NCBI GenBank assembly: GCA_019309565.1
Contig: JAFDFZ010000008.1
Coordinates: 36,751-100,750, forward strand
DNA: 64,000 nt
Reading direction: 5' to 3'
DNA from: Deltaproteobacteria bacterium
GTDB taxonomy: Bacteria; Desulfobacterota; Desulfobacteria; Desulfobacterales; SURF-15
The translations under genes and the position numbers were made by a program. The first letter of the stretch is position 1, and each line of letters opens with the position of its first letter. Of the stretch, positions 61,736 to 64,000 are shown piece after piece. The notes under the pieces are model-generated. The model made no database searches, was not told the DNA's origin, and saw only the letters and a list, made by a program, of their open reading frames with translations.

Positions 61736-62917
61736 TTATCCACTTTGCGAGATCACAGTTTCCCAAAGATCCTCGACGTGAAGCGGGTTTAAAATTCGTA
61801 CCCCGCGGACACTAAGTTCCTGTTCCCCGTTGTACAAAACAACCCCCGGAGCGACACGACCGACACCCAGGGTGCGGAATCTCTCCACACCTTTCACGAA
61901 ACCGGAGGAAAAAGTAGCGCCGGACTTGATCTCAACCGGGAAAAGTTTCCCTTCCTCGCGGATCAGAAGATCGACCTCGTTGCCATGGGAGTCACGGAAA
62001 AAATAGACCTCCGGCCTGATTCCCCTGTTAAGCGCGCCCTTGATGATTTCCGTAATGATGAGGTTTTCGTAAAGATTGCCGCGCAGGGGATCGCGAAGTG
62101 CTTGCTCTTCGGTATGGATACCCAGCAGAAAAGCGACAAGCCCGATATCCGTAAAGTATATCTTGGGAGACTTGATTACCCGCTTGCGGATGTTTTCAAA
62201 AAACGGTGGCAGCTCGAAAGTGATATATGAGGCTTTAAGCACGCTCAGCCAGTTGCGGATGGTTTTGGAAGATACGCCCACATCGCTTGAAAGGGAGGCG
62301 AGGTTGACGACCTGGCCCACTCGCCCTGCAAGCAGGGTGAGGAACTGCTGAAATTGCATGAGATCCCGCAGCTGGATCAGAGCGCGCACGTCACGCTCAA
62401 CACAGGTCTGGATATAACCATTATAGAATCGTCGCGGGGTGAGGTTTTCTTCATGCACTCTGGGAAAACTCCCCCTGACAACCAGTTCGAAAGGCCGCCA
62501 TGACGATTGGTAATGACGCAGCTCGGGCAGTGAAAAGGGCCATAGCGCAAGCATGGCAGTGCGGCCGGCCAGTGACTGACTTATGGCCTCATGCAACCTT
62601 GGCTGATGACTGCCGGTCAAAATGAACCACCCTGATCCTCCAATCCTATCCACGATTCCCTGGACATATGACAGCAGCCCAGGAAATCGTTGCACCTCGT
62701 CCAGAATACCGCCTTTATCCATCTGGTTTAAAAAGCCCCGCGGGTCGGCTTCAGCTGCGAGACGGATGTCCGGGTCTTCCAGAGAATAGTAAGTTTTTTC
62801 CGGAAACGTCATGTGTACCAGGGTGGTCTTGCCTGATTGGCGGGGCCCCAGGATAGTGACCACGGGATATTCCGCTGCACATTGAATTAACTCTTTGGAG
62901 ATTTCGCGTTCAATCAT
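61736..62917 (-). CDS. AAA ATPase with DUF4143 domain (2)
   Basis: Intact 393-residue ATPase. Walker A VVTILGPRQSGKTTLVHMTF (~residue 25), Walker B GGILDEVQRFPGLLSYVQ, sensor WFILTGSHQPRLHEAISQSLAGR. The C-terminal DUF4143 part includes a winged-helix-like linker (LASLSSDVGVSSKTIRNWLSVL), YFTDIGLVAFLLGI and the nuclease-like HGNEVDLLIREEGKLFPVEIKSG with its E-V-D ... E-x-K motif. It is only distantly similar to the ATPase at 59373, so the two were probably acquired separately. Confidence 0.9.
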   Translation of the reverse strand: MIEREISKELIQCAAEYPVVTILGPRQSGKTTLVHMTFPEKTYYSLEDPDIRLAAEADPRGFLNQMDKGGILDEVQRFPGLLSYVQGIVDRIGGSGWFILTGSHQPRLHEAISQSLAGRTAMLALWPFSLPELRHYQSSWRPFELVVRGSFPRVHEENLTPRRFYNGYIQTCVERDVRALIQLRDLMQFQQFLTLLAGRVGQVVNLASLSSDVGVSSKTIRNWLSVLKASYITFELPPFFENIRKRVIKSPKIYFTDIGLVAFLLGIHTEEQALRDPLRGNLYENLIITEIIKGALNRGIRPEVYFFRDSHGNEVDLLIREEGKLFPVEIKSGATFSSGFVKGVERFRTLGVGRVAPGVVLYNGEQELSVRGVRILNPLHVEDLWETVISQSG

Positions 62918-62996
62918 GTTCTAAGAATAATGGAATTTTGTGTAAAATACAACCTCAAATTACCGATTTGCACAATTTGAAAATTGGAAACACAGC

Positions 62997-63384
62997 CGGG
63001 GTAGAAATGGGAGGTTACCCTCCCAAAGCCCCCAAAGAACCGTACGAGCGCGATTAACGCATACGGTTCCTCAGAGTATGGTTTCGCTACTTCGACGGTG
63101 GACAATTCTTGATCACACCGTCTCGTACCCGTTTGCGGATAAAGTGCCGTATATGCTTCCGGCATCCATTCCGCAAGCTGTGCTATCCGTTGCTGTTTCG
63201 TGTACACGATCGGATTCCAATGCACCCTCCCGTCCCACCAACGGTTCCATACCCCGACACGGCCCTTTCCTCCTCCGGCTCTCCTCGGGTCGGATTCGCC
63301 GCTATCCTCGGTACTATGACCGTGCTAAGACTCCCTGCTGTCATCCTGATGCACTTCGTCGCCTCCGCACACCCTACAAAGAGC
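62997..63384 (-). mobile_element. Group II intron remnant (internally deleted)
   Basis: Read on the minus strand: a GTGTGCGG-like 5' end near 63373, then a short reverse-transcriptase start (HWNPIVYTKQQRIAQLAEWMPEA from ATG 63225), then, with most of the RT gene missing, a domain V-like hairpin (63037-63069, GAACCGTATGCG ... CGTACGGTTC) and a domain VI-like hairpin GGGAGG-GTAA-CCTCCC (63011-63026) near the 3' end. Domain I also looks shortened. The usual AGC triad of domain V reads AAC. This is a dead relic rather than an active intron. The plus-strand ORFs here are artefacts. Confidence 0.65.
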
Positions 63385-63610
63385 TGAAGAACGGGGTGCT
63401 AATGAAGAAGAGATAAAAGATGTAATTGAGACAGGCATTGATATACCTGCCAAACACAAACGACTTGCCAAGGCAAAAGTATATGAATTCAAGCAAAAAC
63501 GTCACGGGAAATATTATGAGCAGAAGCGAGTTGAAGTGTCTTACATAATTGAAGAAAATCTGATAATAACGGTAACAGTATATGTATTTTACGGAAAATG
63601 GGAGTCTTAA
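63374..63610 (+). pseudogene. DUF4258-like protein, 5' truncated
   Basis: The frame ending at TAA 63608-63610 reads RAEERGANEEEIKDVIETG, then KAKVYEFKQKRHGKYYEQKRVEVSYIIEENLIITVTVYVFYGKWES. This matches the C-terminal part of DUF4258 proteins, thought to be RNase-like toxins. The N terminus is replaced by the intron remnant and no in-frame start is visible, so the gene is probably truncated. The intact DUF2283 gene begins 2 bp after its stop, the usual toxin-antitoxin-like arrangement. Confidence 0.6.
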
Positions 63611-63611
63611 A

Positions 63612-63827
63612 ATGCACGTCTCTTACAACGATAGAATCGATCTTCTCTATATCCGATTAGATGATAAAAAGCAGGATGTGATCAATAGGCGAGTATCGAA
63701 TGATGTTGTGCTGGACATTGGTGAGGGGGATAAGATTATCGGGATCGAAATCCTCGACGCATCCAAGCATGTTACTCTGGATCGCCTATTCCCTGTGAAA
63801 TATAGTGTTTCAAAGGCCGGTGTTTAG
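63612..63827 (+). CDS. DUF2283-family protein
   Basis: A 71-residue protein from ATG 63612 with GGGAG at 7-nt spacing; the track's earlier start runs through the DUF4258 frame. MHVSYNDRIDLLYIRLDDKKQDV, then VVLDIGEGDKIIGIEILDASKHV, is the DUF2283 consensus pattern. These small beta-rich proteins are frequently paired with DUF4258 proteins and are candidate antitoxins. With its partner truncated it may be an orphan. Confidence 0.85.
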   Translation: MHVSYNDRIDLLYIRLDDKKQDVINRRVSNDVVLDIGEGDKIIGIEILDASKHVTLDRLFPVKYSVSKAGV

Positions 63828-63973
63828 GAAGTATTTGACCATCCTCCGACATCACCCCCCGTCGCTGCGTTGATTTTACTAATCCTGTAGTTGTTTGTGA
63901 TATTAAGAATTCATACAAAACCGACTGAAAAAGGGTAACACTTTCTCCAGACGAAAAGAAAGGAGGAAGTGTA

Positions 63974-64000
63974 ATGGGAAAGAAGCAGTTTGATCAAAAA
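63974..64000 (+). CDS. 5' end of a CDS cut by the window edge (possible transposase)
   Basis: ATG 63974 with AGGAGG at ideal spacing opens a frame MGKKQFDQK to the window end. The start and the preceding TGAAAAAGGGTAACACTTTC block are compatible with an IS3-type orfA, but nine codons cannot establish this. The gap 63828-63973 shows nothing else. Confidence 0.3.

Noticed and set aside
61607-61792. 61-aa plus-strand ORF between the Fic remnant and the second ATPase
   Set aside because: No motifs, and a different frame in the same stretch looks more coding-like; not supportable as a gene.
63078-63416. 112-aa plus-strand ORF with Pro/Arg-rich sequence, and the overlapping 92-aa ORF
   Set aside because: Both lie antisense to the group II intron relic; such ORFs are common spurious calls on structured RNA.

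Overview
The window looks like a chromosomal segment of an anaerobic, sulfate-reducing Desulfobacterota bacterium (Desulfobacterales-like). I base this on a complete Qrc-type menaquinone reductase operon (qrcABCD), system II cytochrome c maturation genes beside it, a tungsten-type aldehyde:ferredoxin oxidoreductase, several acyl-CoA oxidation clusters and a fused isobutyryl-CoA mutase. All identifications come from reading motifs in the translations. No database search was run.

Layout. 1-7.6 kb: the 3' part of resB and a ccsB/ccsA-type gene, then qrcABCD and a 52-aa membrane ORF missing from the ORF track. 7.7-13.3 kb: murA, comEC, a universal stress protein and a TIGR02757-family gene. 13.5-17.2 kb: a two-gene beta-oxidation operon (FadN-like multifunctional enzyme plus thiolase). 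17.5-27 kb: xth-larA-like pair, AOR with a possible beta-grasp partner, serC, hisD, a YihY-type membrane protein and a DUF3313 lipoprotein. 27-33 kb: pgk, small lipoproteins, mlaA and mlaC with unusually repeat-rich intergenic DNA. 33-45 kb: two facing acyl-CoA clusters. The minus-strand one has an XRE-cupin regulator, an HMG-CoA-lyase-like enzyme, an enoyl-CoA hydratase and an acyl-CoA dehydrogenase. The plus-strand one has icmF, a thiolase, a 3-hydroxybutyryl-CoA dehydrogenase, a second XRE-cupin regulator and a second acyl-CoA dehydrogenase. A broken TetR gene lies between them. 45-55.4 kb: an ACT protein, an acyl-CoA ligase, and a liv-type ABC transporter operon with another acyl-CoA ligase embedded in it. 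55.9-59.1 kb: ptsH-ptsI, smpB and ssrA (tmRNA).

From about 59.1 kb, directly after the tmRNA 3' end, the character changes to a decayed accessory region. It holds two intact AAA/DUF4143 ATPases, frameshifted remnants (a P-loop ATPase piece, a Fic protein, other pieces), a deleted group II intron, a DUF4258-DUF2283 pair and the first codons of what may be a transposase gene.

The genes fit together as fatty and branched acid import and activation (liv transporter, acyl-CoA ligases), beta-oxidation with carbon-skeleton rearrangement (IcmF), and delivery of periplasmic electrons to the menaquinone pool (Qrc, with Ccs for haem attachment). The least explained signals are in the intergenic DNA. 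One is a family of 87-110 bp palindromic repeats with CCCCG...CGGGG ends flanked by 4-bp direct repeats. Another is a set of inverted repeats built from iterated degenerate words. There are also three further pairs of dispersed intergenic repeats.
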